64,000 bases of DNA from Liquidambar formosana (taxonomy: Eukaryota; Streptophyta; Magnoliopsida; Saxifragales; Altingiaceae), in the NCBI GenBank assembly GCA_039720395.1, contig CM077833.1, positions 30,229,478 through 30,293,477 of the forward strand, given 5' to 3'. The stretch's first letter is position 1, and the number at the start of each line of letters is the position of its first letter. Shown here in pieces: positions 48,414 to 62,800 of the stretch. Under the pieces are notes generated by a model that saw only the letters and a list, made by a program, of their open reading frames with translations, made no database searches and was not told where the DNA came from. The translations under genes and the position numbers were made by a program.

Positions 48414-50920
48414 AAGTAAACTTTTAATATTAACCACAAATTGACAACTTCTCCAATGCCTAACAGTTATTATGCCTAAAGTCACTATTTAATTTCAAGA
48501 TGCTATCATTCTAGCTGGCAATGGAATTTCTCTTTACAACAGTTGACACTGAGGAACCCTTCCTTTTTTTCCCTTATTTTTATCCATTCCTTTTTACAAT
48601 TGGGAAAATATTAATATAGTTACTAATATGCATTTGTATATAGATGCCAGCCTAGCAAATTCAATCGCACTAAATTAATAACACTTGAGACAAGAGTGAA
48701 TTGCGTAAGCCATATTAAAATCTTTGTTATATATTAAATTGATATGCATGCGTTCGAAGAGTTAAAAATTCTGACAATTGCTGGTTGGACTGACCATATC
48801 AATTTATCATTAAAAATATGATTATGAACATTATAACTATTAATAATTGGTGTTTGATGTTGTTGCTTCGAAGTGTCCAGACACCCTAGTATAGTTTCAC
48901 GTAATCTAAAACTTTAACTAATAATCTTTAAAAAATATCCTCAGGTAATGTTATATATATTATTTAAAAAGTTGGATGAATTACATGAAATCAATCTCTC
49001 CGCAATATAGGCTGATTTAGCAAAACTTCCCTAGACTTTAGAAGCGAAACGTGAAACTTTATTTTCTTCCAATCATTTTTGCTTAGAAAATATAACGAAA
49101 ATAAATTTATGTGAGTATCATGTGATGCCATTTAACCAATTTAATTTATAAAATAGCCATTTATAATTGGTTTATATATTGATTTTGATAGAATTAGTTA
49201 TTTATTCACTTTTAAAATTAAAGGCTATGAATTTCGTAAAATTAGCCCATAATTCAAGGAAGTTTGACGTAGGTTATCCTTAAAACTATGGAAGGGGGAA
49301 AAGGAATAAAAATTGTTCTTGTTCGAGCTCATATCAATAATTTGATCGTGACGAGAAAATGACTGAGGCCAAATGGATAGCATTATTGGCACCATTGGGT
49401 GCACCAGTACGGGTCTAGATGGGCAGGAATGGTACGTACAAGCATGATGGGATTGGGGGCTTGTTTAAATGAAAACAAAATTGAGGTTGGTGATTGGATT
49501 AGGTGCTTGAAATAAATTATCATATAATTATGCGTTGATTGATGGGCAAAATAAAAAATACCCATTCAATTCGAGTAGTTAGCATGATGTTTTGTCAAAT
49601 TTGGATTGTTTGTTTCAATTTCAACAACACAAGGCCACACTGCTCGAGCCATCAAAATCATTTAACTCCTATAGAATAGGGTCTCACTAGCTAGGCTTTT
49701 AGTTTGGCTTTTGTATGTTTCTACGTAGGCTGAGAAAACACCCAATTTTGAGGCAAACGCGACCCAACTTAGCTTTGCTTTGAATTCTGGGTGCTTGCAG
49801 CGGGGTGTCGCTTGTGCTCATATGGTCATAACCTTTTACAAAGAATAGCAGCAAGGACATAATACTGTTTTGAACTCCATAGAGGTATTACAGTTTCTAC
49901 TTTCTCGGCCACCAACGGACTAATCCTAAACTTATCTTCCCGTGATTTCCAGACTATTTCGTACGGCGCGGACATGACAATTTTTTTCTAGCTACTATTT
50001 CGTACTTCATATAAATACGGGGGTTCTTGCTTTCTCGAGATTGAATAATGGATTCATCATGGACTTAACCTTCACGTGGTTTCTAATCTATTGCATGCAT
50101 CTACGATTACTAGACTCTTTAGCTTCCTCTCCTGACTTGGTTAGACACATCTTGTTGCGTGTAAGTTGCAATTTCAATGTGAATAATTGATTTAGGAAAT
50201 GGATTTTTGTGGTATTTTCTTCAAAATACATTTCTCAGTAATTGGCAATTATATCATTTAGAGAGAGGAAAAAAAAAAGGATTTATAGTATTTTTCTTAA
50301 TTGTTTATTTGAGACTTAAAACGTGCCTGCTTGGAAGCCGCAGGCACTTGACACTCCAAACAGGTAACGCTTAAGCTGAACTGAGCTCATCATCATCACA
50401 TTTTTTGGATCTTCCTATGACAAATTGTATATTTTCTCAGTTTCTTTCCTTTTTATTTTTATTTTTTTTTTTTTTGGGGGGGGGGGGGGGTGGGTGGGTG
50501 TTGAGGTGGGGGTTAGATGAAAAGGAATACAAGCCAAATCAGAAGGCTCAAAAAGTTTCGTATTTTTATTCTTTTGTCATCCGTTGCTGATCAAAACTTT
50601 TTGTGGTCCAGTTTGTACCCTATCATGGTCCTGCCCATGCCCATCCTTATGCCATGATGCATATGTGTAAAAGGACTCGAAAGGTGATCTGACAATTGGG
50701 GAGGCCACTTTAGTCCAGGCAAAAATATTCTCCATCTCTTTCGCTTTTCTTCTATTTAATTTACACTAAAAATTCAATAAATAAAAATATTTTTTGGGTT
50801 TTAGGAATTTTAATTCTAGTTTGGCAGGTTGTGACGCTGCCGACGAAGGGCGAGGGTGCGGGTTGGGGTAATTAAGGGCAAAGTGAGCGGGTTTTGAGAA
50901 AGGTTGTCGCTTTCGATTGA

Positions 50921-51036
50921 CACGTGTTCAGTGAAGTTCGTCAGTTGAGGGTACGACAGAGGAGCGTTACACATGTGGTCCCCACATGCACAAAAGCATG
51001 CAACCACAGAAACGTGTGGTGCGTGGGGACCACGTG
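50921..51036. promoter_or_regulatory. G-box cluster with a hairpin
   Basis: CACGTG occurs at 50921-50926 and 51031-51036, with CACATG and AACGTG variants between. ATGTGGTCCCCAC (50973-50985) pairs with GTGGGGACCACGT (51023-51035) at 12 of 13 positions across a 37-bp loop. The patch is GC-richer than its surroundings. No gene is visible within several kb, so it may be a remote regulatory block or an old small inverted-repeat element. Confidence 0.35.
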
Positions 51037-51239
51037 TCTTTTTTTTTTTTTTCTTTCCTAACCCCCTTGGATGCTGCTCCACTATCCCTCTTCTCTCTGG
51101 ACTCCCAACCCACTCTATTTAGATCATATATATTTTGGCCCTTGTCTTATACGCGCTTAAATCGCGTGGGGTCCACACGCTCAACCATAGGTCCCATACC
51201 AAACAGGAAATATTGACAATTATCACATCGATGTGGTAC

Positions 51240-54200
51240 TTTTTTTTATTTATTTATTTTTTTGTGTTTTTGGGATAAGTCATCAATGTGGTAATAGTGT
51301 ATACTAGTTAAAAATATAGGTATATCTGTTATAAATAAAAGGACAGTTGAATTAAAATTTTGATCAAAATTTAATTCAAATACCTTTAAAAACAAAAAAC
51401 AAAAGATACTGCATGTTGTCAGTGTACACTCAACTACTCAAGTTTTTCTTTTTTAACCTAATTGAGTCATATCATTTCCCAAACTATTACGTCCTTGATT
51501 ACATACTAAAATTCGGCCTAAGAGTAGGACGAATCATTCGGCTAAGATACATTGGATTAATAGTACAAATAAGAAGGCCGAATTTTTATTACCAAAAGGT
51601 GCTCTTAGATTCGGTAATGAGAAATCCAAAAGAGGAGGTTATCAGCAGTTATGTATAGCATGTGAAAAATGTTTGAAATACTAAAGCTGTTAGAATGTAA
51701 GGGGTGTAAATGGTTATTGCCAAAAGAATTAGAAAGCAGTTGTGAAAAATGTTTAAAATGCTGAAACTACTAAAAAGTGGGAGATATGAACCGTTATCGT
51801 CAAAATATTAGGAAGTTTTTATGAAAAATGGCTTCCTCTATGGTGAGTTTTTCCTTTTAATTTATGTGATTTTGTTTAATTATATTTAAATTACATGCAA
51901 AAAAGTCCTTCACTCTATTTAAGGCAAGTTATAACCCACAATGGCAACAATTGTTGTGGTTGGCATGCTTGAGCAACCACATTTCCAAAAAAAATATTTT
52001 TTGGTGAAACAGTACTATAGTTGCAATCACGATTTTAGTTCAAGCCAAGTTATTTTAGTTTGATTCGAGATTAAAATGACTCTTTTCAGTTTTACTAAAA
52101 AGTAAATGAATTAAACTCAAATATCGTTTTATATTTAGTAATCTACTGATCTAAACTTGAGTAGTTCCATTACTTAGGTGTGCAGCTTAGGCAAATCAAA
52201 TTGAAAATCCAACTAATCAGGGCAATTTGGTTCAAGCTCAATTCCAAAATTTTCAAAATTAAATAAGACGATTCACTTCTTAGTTTGAGGTGATTTAGAA
52301 TCAAACTGAATAAATAATTAATTAAACTCGAAGTAAATTATTAAATAAATATATATTATTCAAGTCTATATTTTGATTGTTACATTTATTTTGCAAAATT
52401 ATGTTTGTTATTAAATTTTTATAAACGTTTTCATTTTTTTGATCTTATTTTTATGGTTTTCATCTGTATAAAAAAGTTATCATTTTGTTTTCCTTTAAAA
52501 TAATTATTTTTTGAAAACAAGTTTATTTGTCAAAACAATAATTGAACCAAACTTAATTGGAATCATGACTTGGTTTGGTTTGGTATAGTTGAGGTTGGTT
52601 TGATTAATCGACCTAAGTTTTTTCAATTCAAGTTTAATCTCTAATGGAACATAGTTTCACCCATTCTATTACTTCGTTTGTAGAGGTCAATGGTATTTTA
52701 AAATATCAAAACCTATCAAATTTAGTTGGGTAAAAATTTATTGAAATTTGTTTGTGGCAAAGACCAATTCAAACATTGTTGTTGACCTTTTATTGGGATT
52801 AAACATAAACAACGCACAGCTCAGTTCATTTACTGTTTCTCCCATGCCCAATAAACTTCGAGTAAAGCACACGTTCCCCTGTAATTGGACAGCGTCACAC
52901 ACGCGCTGCCGAGGTTAGAATAATACGAAACCGCAACCCAACGCAATCTACTTGATTCTTCCTCGTGGCCGTAAGCCTGTGGGTAATAAAAGCCTGTAAT
53001 TTGTTGAGTTGTCTTAATCCTGTCCCAGATGGCCTTTCTTCATTGGATTTCATTGAATTTTGGACAGCCCTACTATTATCTTATTGCAGCTCGATTGCAA
53101 GGGTTAACCAGAGATTCCCCATCGTCCGTCATATGTTCCCCACCTTATTTAAAGCAAAAAATCAACAGTGTTGGGACAATCGCAGCCGTCAAAATTAAGC
53201 ATAAATGGGGTAAAAAGGTAAAAACGAGTGTCTGCAAGTGTCTATGGTTTGGATCCAACGGTCAGATCAAGCCCAATGGGTTGACTTCTTTGAACCTAGG
53301 TACGGAAGTATGGATTAGACAGCTAGGGGGGGCAGTACCATATCGGACAGCAGTTATAACTGTGCATAGTCTCATCTCTGCTATAGTGCCATGTTGGTGG
53401 GTTGAATTCTGTGACGAAAACACCCCTCTTAATTTTAATACTCGTAAATAAATGCACAAGTATTTTTAAATAGTGGGAAATTATCTAATGAGAGTAAGGC
53501 GTTCGGAACAGTACTTACCTTTACGTTAAATATGTAATACCCATATATAAACTTATAAAAACATAATTATAATTATATAAATATAAGAATGCATGTACAT
53601 AATTAATTATTATTATTATTTTTATTTATTTGGATATGTGATGAGATATGTTTAGGAGGTGAGGGACGAGCTCTTCTACCCGAGTGGAGGTTAGTATCTT
53701 CCAAATATTGTGAGGAACTCCAAAAGAGAAAATTCTAATTAATATTGTAAAAGTAGTGCCATCACTTTCTTAAATGAGGAAATATTTATCATGAGCCCAA
53801 CTACAATAGTATGTAATAATTGGAAGTTTATTTTTTGGACATATAGACATGTGTCTTGATATATGAGTTGATATTTTATCATAAATCCGGTTATGATAGT
53901 CGAGCACTAAATAGAAATTTTTTATAATTATTATTTTTTTGGGGAGGCAAATGCTGTCTATCATTATGTGAGCTCATATTTACTTGTTTGGTGAGATATT
54001 TCTCATTGTAAAATTTAATGGTAGGCTATCGTCTTTATAATTTATAATTTATTCATTTAATGGAAGGTTTTTGCTTTTCGTCCGAATTATAGGTCGGAGT
54101 AATTGTTATGAGATAGCACCTGCTTTAGTATAGATTTCTCTAACTGGAAATGCATCCAATCTTTGAGTGGGGAAAAACTAGAAAAGTGACTCGAGCTTTC

Positions 54201-57200
54201 AACTTGTGGGGACAAAAAATTGGCCGTGGTTATAAAATTTTTGACCAATCCAGTAATCTGGTACCCTATAAATTATTTTGGCGGCAAGTGGTTTTCAGCC
54301 ATCCTTGCACATGGGTCTATAAACAAGCCCAGTTGAGTTAAGTAACAGGTTTTATAGGTTTAGCTCAATAAATTACGAGCTAATAAATAAGGCTTAATTT
54401 TTCTCATTAATAGTACAAGCGTGTCTTAACAAGTATTTTTATCCCTTCAATCAAATTCGAGTAGTTTGATTATTTAAAATTTTAGTGAGCTCATTGAGTT
54501 GATTTAATACTCTACTCCGGCTCACAAATAATGTTTGACTTATTTGTAAAAACAAATAAGCCTTTTATTGAATCTATATTGAACTAAGCCAAATAACTTG
54601 CTTCCCATATCACCCACCTTAATAGCCAACAATCCTTTTTTCTTTTATTTTTTTGATGAGTTCCAGGTAATCTTTTGACGGGTTCTATTGGTGGTCTATT
54701 ATTCTTTTGACCGACGCAACAAATGCTAGTCACAAAGTATTTAAATTACACCGTGATTTAACGACGCATCCGTCAAATTGCAAACACATGTAAGATGGTC
54801 AATAATTTGCCATAATATGTTGGCCCTCCGAGATATGCATTTTCGTTCAATTAATGGCAATAAAAATAGCTTGCATTACTCTAATTATGTGACGGTTCAC
54901 CACCTAACTTCTTTAAGAAAACTAACACATCATATGGATTGAGACAGCATATGCTGAGCTCCTCTTGTTTCTTTCCTACTAAAATCAAATTTCAACAATG
55001 GTATTTGTCGTGTTCTTATGGTTTTAAGTATGCCCTTTAGCACGGGTGGGCTTCCAATTTTTTTTTTTTTTTTTAAAAAAAAAAAAAGAAGAAAAAAAAA
55101 AAAAAGAAGGGAAAATCCGTATAGATAGGATGGGGAAATCATATTGAATTAATTGAAACTGCAAAAAACACAAGACTGCATTTTGGTCCTATTTTCGTGC
55201 CTGGTTGCTGTCAATGTTGTCAAATGTATCCCGAGCAGAATGCTTGCTTCTGGAAGGAAACACTCCCTTTAAATGGGGGTCGAGGGAGACTGCTAACTAG
55301 TTTGAAAACAACTGAGATGCTCTCCACTTATATACCTTCAATCTAATGAATAAACTTACCACCCAAAAATAACAAGACTCCAAAATACATTTTGTATTAC
55401 CCTTTTTTTTTTTTTCCTTTTTTTTTTGGGTTTATTGTTGTCTTTGTCAATAAGGTATCAATATTTATAACCTGATTAATCATCTGAAACACGTAATTGA
55501 TGCTCAATACGCTCATTATAAATGTATTTGGTGGCCTGGTCCATCTCGAGGTTAACATTTTGGGGGTTTTTTTTTTTTTAATTACTCATTTTCCTTTCAT
55601 TTGAATCCATCACATGAAGTTTATAGTATCTTCATAAAAGTAATACTATCTTCTTCTTCTGCTTTTCTTTTTTATTTTTATTTTTTTTATTTCTAAGAGA
55701 TTGGAGATACTCTGTACCTAAGTAATCTCCCCGAGCATATAGGAGTCCCCCATTAGTATCTTTATAAAACCAATACTATATTCATATGGACGAATCTTCA
55801 AGGGCCAGGATGGGCAATTAGCCTCCATACGCTATGAAATTGTTTTGGTCACTGGTTTATGAAGGACTTCAAATTTGAACTTCATAGGCTAGCTCGATGC
55901 CTCTGCAGTGCAAAATTAAGTACCGAATGAAAAAAAGGGAGGAAACAAAGAGGAGATTTGAAAATTTGGAAGGAAACAAATAGATAATTTGAATTCTTAT
56001 TCTTTGTTTGGTGTTGGATTAGTTGTCATGAGTCATAACCCTGCAAAGACAAGTGACGTTAAATTTTATCACTGTTTGGTGTTGGATTAGTTGTTAAGAT
56101 TGCAACAGAAGGGACATGATTTGGAGCTTAGTTATCCCTTTAAAAAGCATCAAACAGGTGAAAACGCCACATTTTGGAATTTCCAACACATCACATCGAC
56201 TTCTAGATGGAAATAATCTTGGAAAATTATTCCACTTCTTAGAAGAATTCACATTCACATATATCATTTACCGACTTCTGTGAATTCACATTATCTACAG
56301 CACATTATACAATCGCCATGTATCATCCATTTATCTTGTGTTTTATATTGTCAATAATAGCAAGAATTTTCAATAATCATGTACGCAACATGCTTATCAA
56401 TATGTACAATTTTACAATATGCAATGTTATCAATTGTGAGAAAGCTCATCTTCGTTGGTTAGCAGCCAAGTATTATTATTGTTTTTAAATAAGTAAACCC
56501 TCCTAATTAAGCAATCACAACATCTTTTTCCCTCCTAAACATTAATAGGCAATGCCAACTTGACAACTGGTATTTTTTTTTTTTTATTATTCTTTCCAAA
56601 CATGAATATTCTAACCTTGCTTCAGTTGATGGTTTGGGTCCAGACTATCAATAAAGGAGAATTCTAATTCATCTTTAAATGTTTTACCCTTTATTTGGTT
56701 CATAGATTTTACCAAGGAAAAAAAAAAAAGAAGGGAAAAAAAATGAGGAAGGAAAGAAAATGAGAGGAAAAGATAAAATCATATCAAGCCAAAATTATTC
56801 AAATTCTTATTTTTCTTCTAATTTTTCACTGCAACCAAATAAAGAAAAATAGAATTCCTTATATTATATTTTTTTTCTTTAATAAAATCCACAAACCAAA
56901 TAGAGCCTTACTATATATATATATATATATTTTTTTTTTTCATAGTGATGTAAGTATGGAACTACTGACTTGTTGGGATTTTAGAAAACAATAAAAAATT
57001 CATGAGTTGATGAATCTGCTGTCATATCTTTAGAAAAAAAATGAAGGGATAAGAATTATATAAGAATTACACTAGTCATCAATAAATGATAAAAATTAGT
57101 GGCATTTATGGCATGATCATGGGTATTTTAGCAATTTTACAAAGCAAATGTGGTCAAAGAATAGACACCTCATGTGATGATTTCTCCCCCACCCTCTAAA

Positions 57201-57840
57201 TGGGGGAGTAGAGCTAGACCCCGGATCCCCAAATAATAATTAAAAAAAAGTGCAAAACAGAACTCAAACATACACTATCATGATTTTGTAAATCCATCTT
57301 GCTTCAAACTCATCATTGTGATTTGTGAGAGAATGAAAATCAAGGGTTGTTGTTTACCAAAAAAGAAAAAAAAGGGAAAAAGAAAAATCAATGGTGGTTT
57401 GATGAACGGCCCTGATCTTCCAATGGACAAACACTCTGATACAGTGGCAGCACATAATGTGGGCCCGAGACACTTAATTTTAATGAGCTGGTAGTGACGG
57501 TGGTCCAATGGTCGCAATACTCATACTGAATTTTCCATGTATAGGATTACAGCTCAGCTATTGCTTCCATCACAAGCGTTTGACGGGGATCTCCTCGCCA
57601 ATATCAACATCCACAGGGGTAAACCCGTCATATGCCAACCTCTTTAGGTAGATTAATTAAATATCCCACTCTCTCAATTACCATAAAATAACCATTTAAT
57701 ATTTTCCCTTAATTTTTATTTTATGTTTTTTTTTCCCATTTATTGTTATGTTTTAATTTAATCTAATTTAATAATTTAAAGGCGATGTTTTGGAGCTTTT
57801 CCAACGTCTTGCCTTTTAAGTGACACCAAACGCCGAATAT
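51240..57840. other. Intergenic, no gene seen
   Basis: About 6.6 kb. A patch at 52860-53450 is less AT-rich and holds a 140-codon frame, but the residues show no domain or codon pattern I recognise, and I treat it as chance. The phrase GTTTGGTGTTGGATTAGTTG is repeated at about 56009 and 56073. T, A and AT runs are frequent (55058-55105, 55403-55428, 56913-56940). Confidence 0.45.
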
Positions 57841-59807
57841 TTTAGCCCACCCACCACTACACCACCACCACCACCACCTCCTCCTCCATCACCACCACTC
57901 GCTCAACCTCCTCTTTCTCTCTCTCGTATCTGTTTCTCACTCTAAAGACGAGAGAGAACGGACAAGCCCTAGTTTCGGATCCTTATTGAAGAACTGTATC
58001 GATAAATTGATTCCATATTATCTGAAACTTCTCTCCTCTTTCTCTCTCCCTCTCTGTAAGCTGCATTTCTTCTGGTAAGTCGATTTCTCGCATTCCTTTA
58101 CTCTCAATGGATTTGTGTTCCCCTGTGTGTATGTTTTGCTTACCGTAAGGAAAAAAGCGTTCTGTGTTTCCAATTCGCTCTTCCTTTTTCTGTTTTTTGA
58201 AAACATTCTGTTTCTGTCGGTGCTGCTACTGTTGTCGATTTTTCCCATTTTTGAGTCCGTTTCTGTGTTCTCCTTTCTTATTCGATTCATCGACAGGAAG
58301 ACATTTTCCGAAATCAGTCCACAGATGAAGCGATTTTCGGTTTTTTATGTCTGATTTTGACAGTGTGGGCTTTGGTATCAGTGTTTCTTCGTAAAATCAA
58401 ATTTGTGTTGCGTCTGTTTGGCGAAATCGTATATATATGTATATGTCTCTTCTCCTACTTGTCTTACTGATACACACAGTGTCTCTCTGTTTGTTTTGGA
58501 TTTCCAAATCCTACAACAAGATGTTCAAATCTTCTAAATTTGTCAGACAAACTCAAAGGCTTGTGATTTTCTTTTGTCTTTGTTTACTAGTAGTTTACTC
58601 TACAACTTCTGCTTTTGGTATTGCTTTTATTCTCAGTTAAGGAAGCCATGTGATTAGATCTTGGCAATGCATGTCATTGTTTGTGTCTGTATAGTTTTGC
58701 TTTTGCTTTTGAGGGTGGGGATTGTCGGAACTTGAGATTAATGCCATACCTTATTGGTCGCCGCTTGATTAAATTGATTAGTTGCTGATCGATAACATCT
58801 GCATTGCGGATTTGAATACAGCGAGTTGGTTTTCCCTTGCGCCCCGTTTGGTCGCTAAGAAAATGCGGGAAAAACAGAGGAAATTCTAATCGCAAATCTT
58901 ATAATTCTCATTGATTGAGACCCAAAAATACAAAACTCTCCATTCGATTGAGACTAATATATCTATTTGGCTTCGCTGAGGCGAGTTTTTCATTTTCTGG
59001 GAAAGACATAAAATAAAATATTAAAATATTAAAAATTTGATTTTTCTCTTATTTTCCTATGTTTTATTGCAATCCAAACGAAGGGTTGTTGGTATTCTAT
59101 ATGTTTGTCGAAATTGCTATATGCTCTATGGCCTTCTGTTGAGAACTTATAGAATGCAATCTATGCTAGTGATTAATTGTCTGATTTCCTCTGTTTCTTT
59201 CTCTCTCTAAACAATTGTCATGACTACCGCAAAGAGTAGTCACAGAACGCTTAAATGGGCTATGCTGTGTGATTATTTTGTGAATACAGTCAATCAAACA
59301 TGAGAGCTAGGTGGCTGCTGTGAGTTTGTGTGTCAGTTCATGATCTCTAGATGTGCACTGGGTGCATCCAAGTTGGTTGAGAAACTAAATTTGAAAGCCT
59401 GACACTGTGACACCCTGAATTTGGTTCGACATTCTTGCTTAAAATGTTACTATGTACAACCTTACTGAGTGGGAAAATAAATTGGTTAAGGAAACTAATG
59501 CAGTAAATTCAGCATGATTTTTCTCATACACTGAAGAAGTTTGTCACAGTAGATGACTTTTTATCTCATGAGTGATATATTCCATGTAATGTTTTATTAT
59601 TTAATATTTAGTTTCACTTTTAGTTTAACGTGTGTGTGTTGGTGAAGATTTTATTTTGCACTTACTACTGAGATGATCTTATTGTGTGTTTCTGTTAATA
59701 ATTCTATTGATGGTAAATCTTTCATTTTATGCCTATATATCATTGAAAACCATCTAAGTTTTTAGACCGATTTTCTATCATTTACTTGTATTGTGCAAAC
59801 TATACAG
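57841..59807 (+). promoter_or_regulatory. FPP promoter edge, 5' UTR exon and leader intron
   Basis: The DNA before the FPP start holds a CAC-rich run (57850-57900) and then a CT-rich leader typical of plant 5' UTRs. At 58074 the sequence reads TTCTG|GTAAGT, a strong donor, and the matching acceptor TATACAG ends at 59807, six bases before the ATG. So a 1.73-kb intron in the 5' UTR is likely. Long leader introns often raise expression in plants. The transcription start is not defined but should lie near 57850-57950. The intron holds a CCCCGTTTGGTCGCTAAGAA phrase that resembles a common plant repeat. Confidence 0.6.
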
Positions 59808-59813
59808 TCTGAG

Positions 59814-62800
59814 ATGGACCGCCGGAGTTGGCCTTGGAAGAGAAAGTCTTCTGATAAGGCAGCAGCTGAGAAAGCAGTTGCCGCATTAGAGTCTGCAGGT
59901 GCTTCTTTGACTTCGGCTGGATCTCTGGGCAATCAGGTCTGTTTCTTTACATCATAGTTTGATTTTTGTAGTCTGGTAATTAGATCATGTGTTGTATTCT
60001 GTATTGTTTTTGTCTATTTATTTATAGAAATTTTCATTCATTTTTCCTACTTGTAACCTGCCAATTGTCACTTGATATTCTATAGTGCCTTATCTCAACT
60101 ATAACAACAATTTCTGAATCTGTCAATTACTTAATTCCTTCTTATTTCTATGAGCAACCTTGAAAATGTTGAATATCTATGACACTTCTTGTGCAAATCA
60201 TGTATCCTTGTATAAGTGTTTGAGTGTGTGTGTGTGTGTGTGCGTCAACAGTCTGGGGTGAGGTGACATTGGTCACTATCTACTGAGCTGGATTTTCCAG
60301 CCCCTTTAGTTTCTTTTGCATTTTGATGTAGTTGGTCTAATTGTTGTTTTGTTCCCTTTTTCCCCCCTTTGCAATACAGGATAACTACAAAAAGCCAAAC
60401 TATGTTCAAATTTCTGTGGAGTCGTATTCACATTTGACTGGGTTGGAGGAGCAAGTGAAGACATATGAGGATCAAGTGAAGACGTATGAGGATCAAGTTC
60501 AATCTCTGGAGGATCAAATCAACGAATTGAATGAAAAGCTGTCAGCAGCACAGTCAGAGATGACTACAAAGGAGAACCTGGTGAAACAGCATGCTAAAGT
60601 TGCTGAAGAAGCTGTCTCAGGTATGGTGCTTATCTACAATACTACATAAAGGATTTCTTTGCACATAATTTCAACTCAGCATCATTCTTATATTATCTTA
60701 TTGGGCATTTCTTCATCCATTGTAGTTTTGATATATTTGGTCAAGACCAAATTTCTTTGCTTTATCTTGGTTTGAATTTTTCAAATTGAGAACTCTCTCG
60801 CTGCAGGTTGGGAAAAGGCTGAAGCAGAAGCTTTGGCATTGAAAGGTCATCTAGAATCTGTCACACTCTTGAAACTTACTGCTGAAGATCGGGCATCGCA
60901 TTTGGATGGTGCTCTTAAGGAGTGCATGCGGCAGATACGGAATTTGAAGGAAGAACATGAACAGAAATTACATGAAGTTGTTCTCTCCAAAACCAAGCAG
61001 TGGGACAAAATTAAGCTTGAGCTTGAAGCAAAGATGACCAACTTAGACCAAGAACTCCTTAGGTCTGCATCGGACAATGCCGCACTTTCAAGGTCGTTGC
61101 AAGAGCGTTCTAACATGCTGATCAAGATGAGCGAAGAAAAATCACAAGCTGAGGCAGAGATTGAAATTTTGAAGAGCAATATTGAATCTTGTGAAAGGGA
61201 AATAAATTCACTTAAATATGAACACCATGTAGTTTCTAAAGAACTGGAAATCCGTAATGAAGAAAAGAATATGAGTATAAGGTCTGCAGAAGTAGCCAAC
61301 AAGCAGCATTTGGAGGGTGTCAAAAAGATAGCCAAGCTAGAAGCAGAGTGCCAAAGGTTACGCGGTCTTGTGAGGAAAAAGCTGCCTGGTCCTGCTGCAC
61401 TTGCCCAAATGAAGCTAGAAGTTGAAAATTTAGGCCGTGATTATGGAGAAACTCGATTGAGGAGGTCTCCTGTTAAGCCTCCTAGTCCACACGGACCACA
61501 CCTATCCACATTGCCTGAATTTTCTCTAGACAATGTGCAGAAATTCCATAAAGAGAATGAGTTTCTAACAGAACGCCTACTGGCAATGGAAGAAGAAACA
61601 AAGATGCTGAAAGAAGCTTTGGCAAAGCGTAACAGTGAATTGCAGGCTTCGAGGATCATATGTGCCAAGACAGAGAGCAAGCTTCAGACTTTAGAAGCAC
61701 AACTGCAAGTCAATAATCAGCAGGAATGTCCCGAAAAATCTCAAAATGCAAGCAATCCACCAAGCTTGACCTCCATGTCTGAAGATGGCAATGATGACCA
61801 GGGAAGTTGTGCTGAGTCTTGGGCTACAACATTGATCTCTGAATTCTCCCAATTCAAGAAGGACAAGAAAGAGAAATCTAATAAGGCAGAAAATGCAAAT
61901 CATTTGGAGCTTATGGATGACTTTCTGGAGATGGAGAAGTTGGCATGTTTATCTAACGACTCAAATGGAGCCGTCTCAATTTCAGACAGTTCAAGTAATA
62001 AGAGATCTGAAATTGTGAACCCTGATGTTTTAGTTGAAGCTTCTACTGGAAAAGATCTCCAATCCAAGCAGCGGAATGATCTGGATCTACTGGGAAATCA
62101 GGCATCTTCTAATGTGGAATCATCAGCACGTAATCCAGAACCTGATACAGATCAACTGCCTTTAATGAAGCTTCAATCGAGAATCTCTATGTTACTTGAA
62201 TCTATATCTAAGGAAACTGATATGGGGAAGATTTTGGTGGATGTCAAACAAGTTTTGCAGGATGCCCAAGATACTCTGCGTCAGCACTCTGTAAGTTGTG
62301 TTTTCGAGGAAATACACTGTTCTGATGCTACATGTGATAGGAAAGCTTGCCCTGAAGATGCTGGGGTGACTGCAGAAAAGGAGATCTCTTTGTCCCAAGA
62401 TAGTAGGCCAGTTACAGAAACTGTGCATCTTTTAAGTCGAGAATTGGCTACTGCCATCTCTCAGATTCATGACTTTGTACTGTTTTTGGGCAAAGAAGCT
62501 ATCTTAGTTCAGAACCTGTCTCCTGATGGCAGTGGATTGAATGAAAAAATTGAGGAGTTCTCTGCCACCTTCAATAAAGTTTTATACAGCAATATAAATT
62601 TGGTTGATTTTGTTCTATCCCTTTCTCATGTTATGTCTAAAGCCAGTGAACTCAGCTTTAACGTTCTGGGATATAAGGCTAATGAAGCAGAAAGTTATAG
62701 TTCTGACTGCATAGACAAGGTCGCTTTACCTGAGAATAAGGTAGTTCAAGAGGACTCATCAGGAGAAAGATATCCTAATGGCTGTTCCCATATTTCTGAT

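Larger units (their letters stand above)
45087..50810. other. Intergenic, no gene seen
   Basis: About 5.7 kb without coding signal. It contains the (AT)n and (CT)n(AT)n microsatellites listed separately and the second copy of the 45-bp phrase (47439-47484). Also a weak direct repeat, CAATTGAGATGC(C/T)CCCCA..., at about 48096 and 48280, and a T(15)G(15) tract at 50461-50490. Confidence 0.45.

Noticed and set aside
53029..53451. 140-codon plus-strand frame
   Set aside because: No recognisable domain, no promoter or poly(A) context, and a competing frame overlaps it. Treated as chance.
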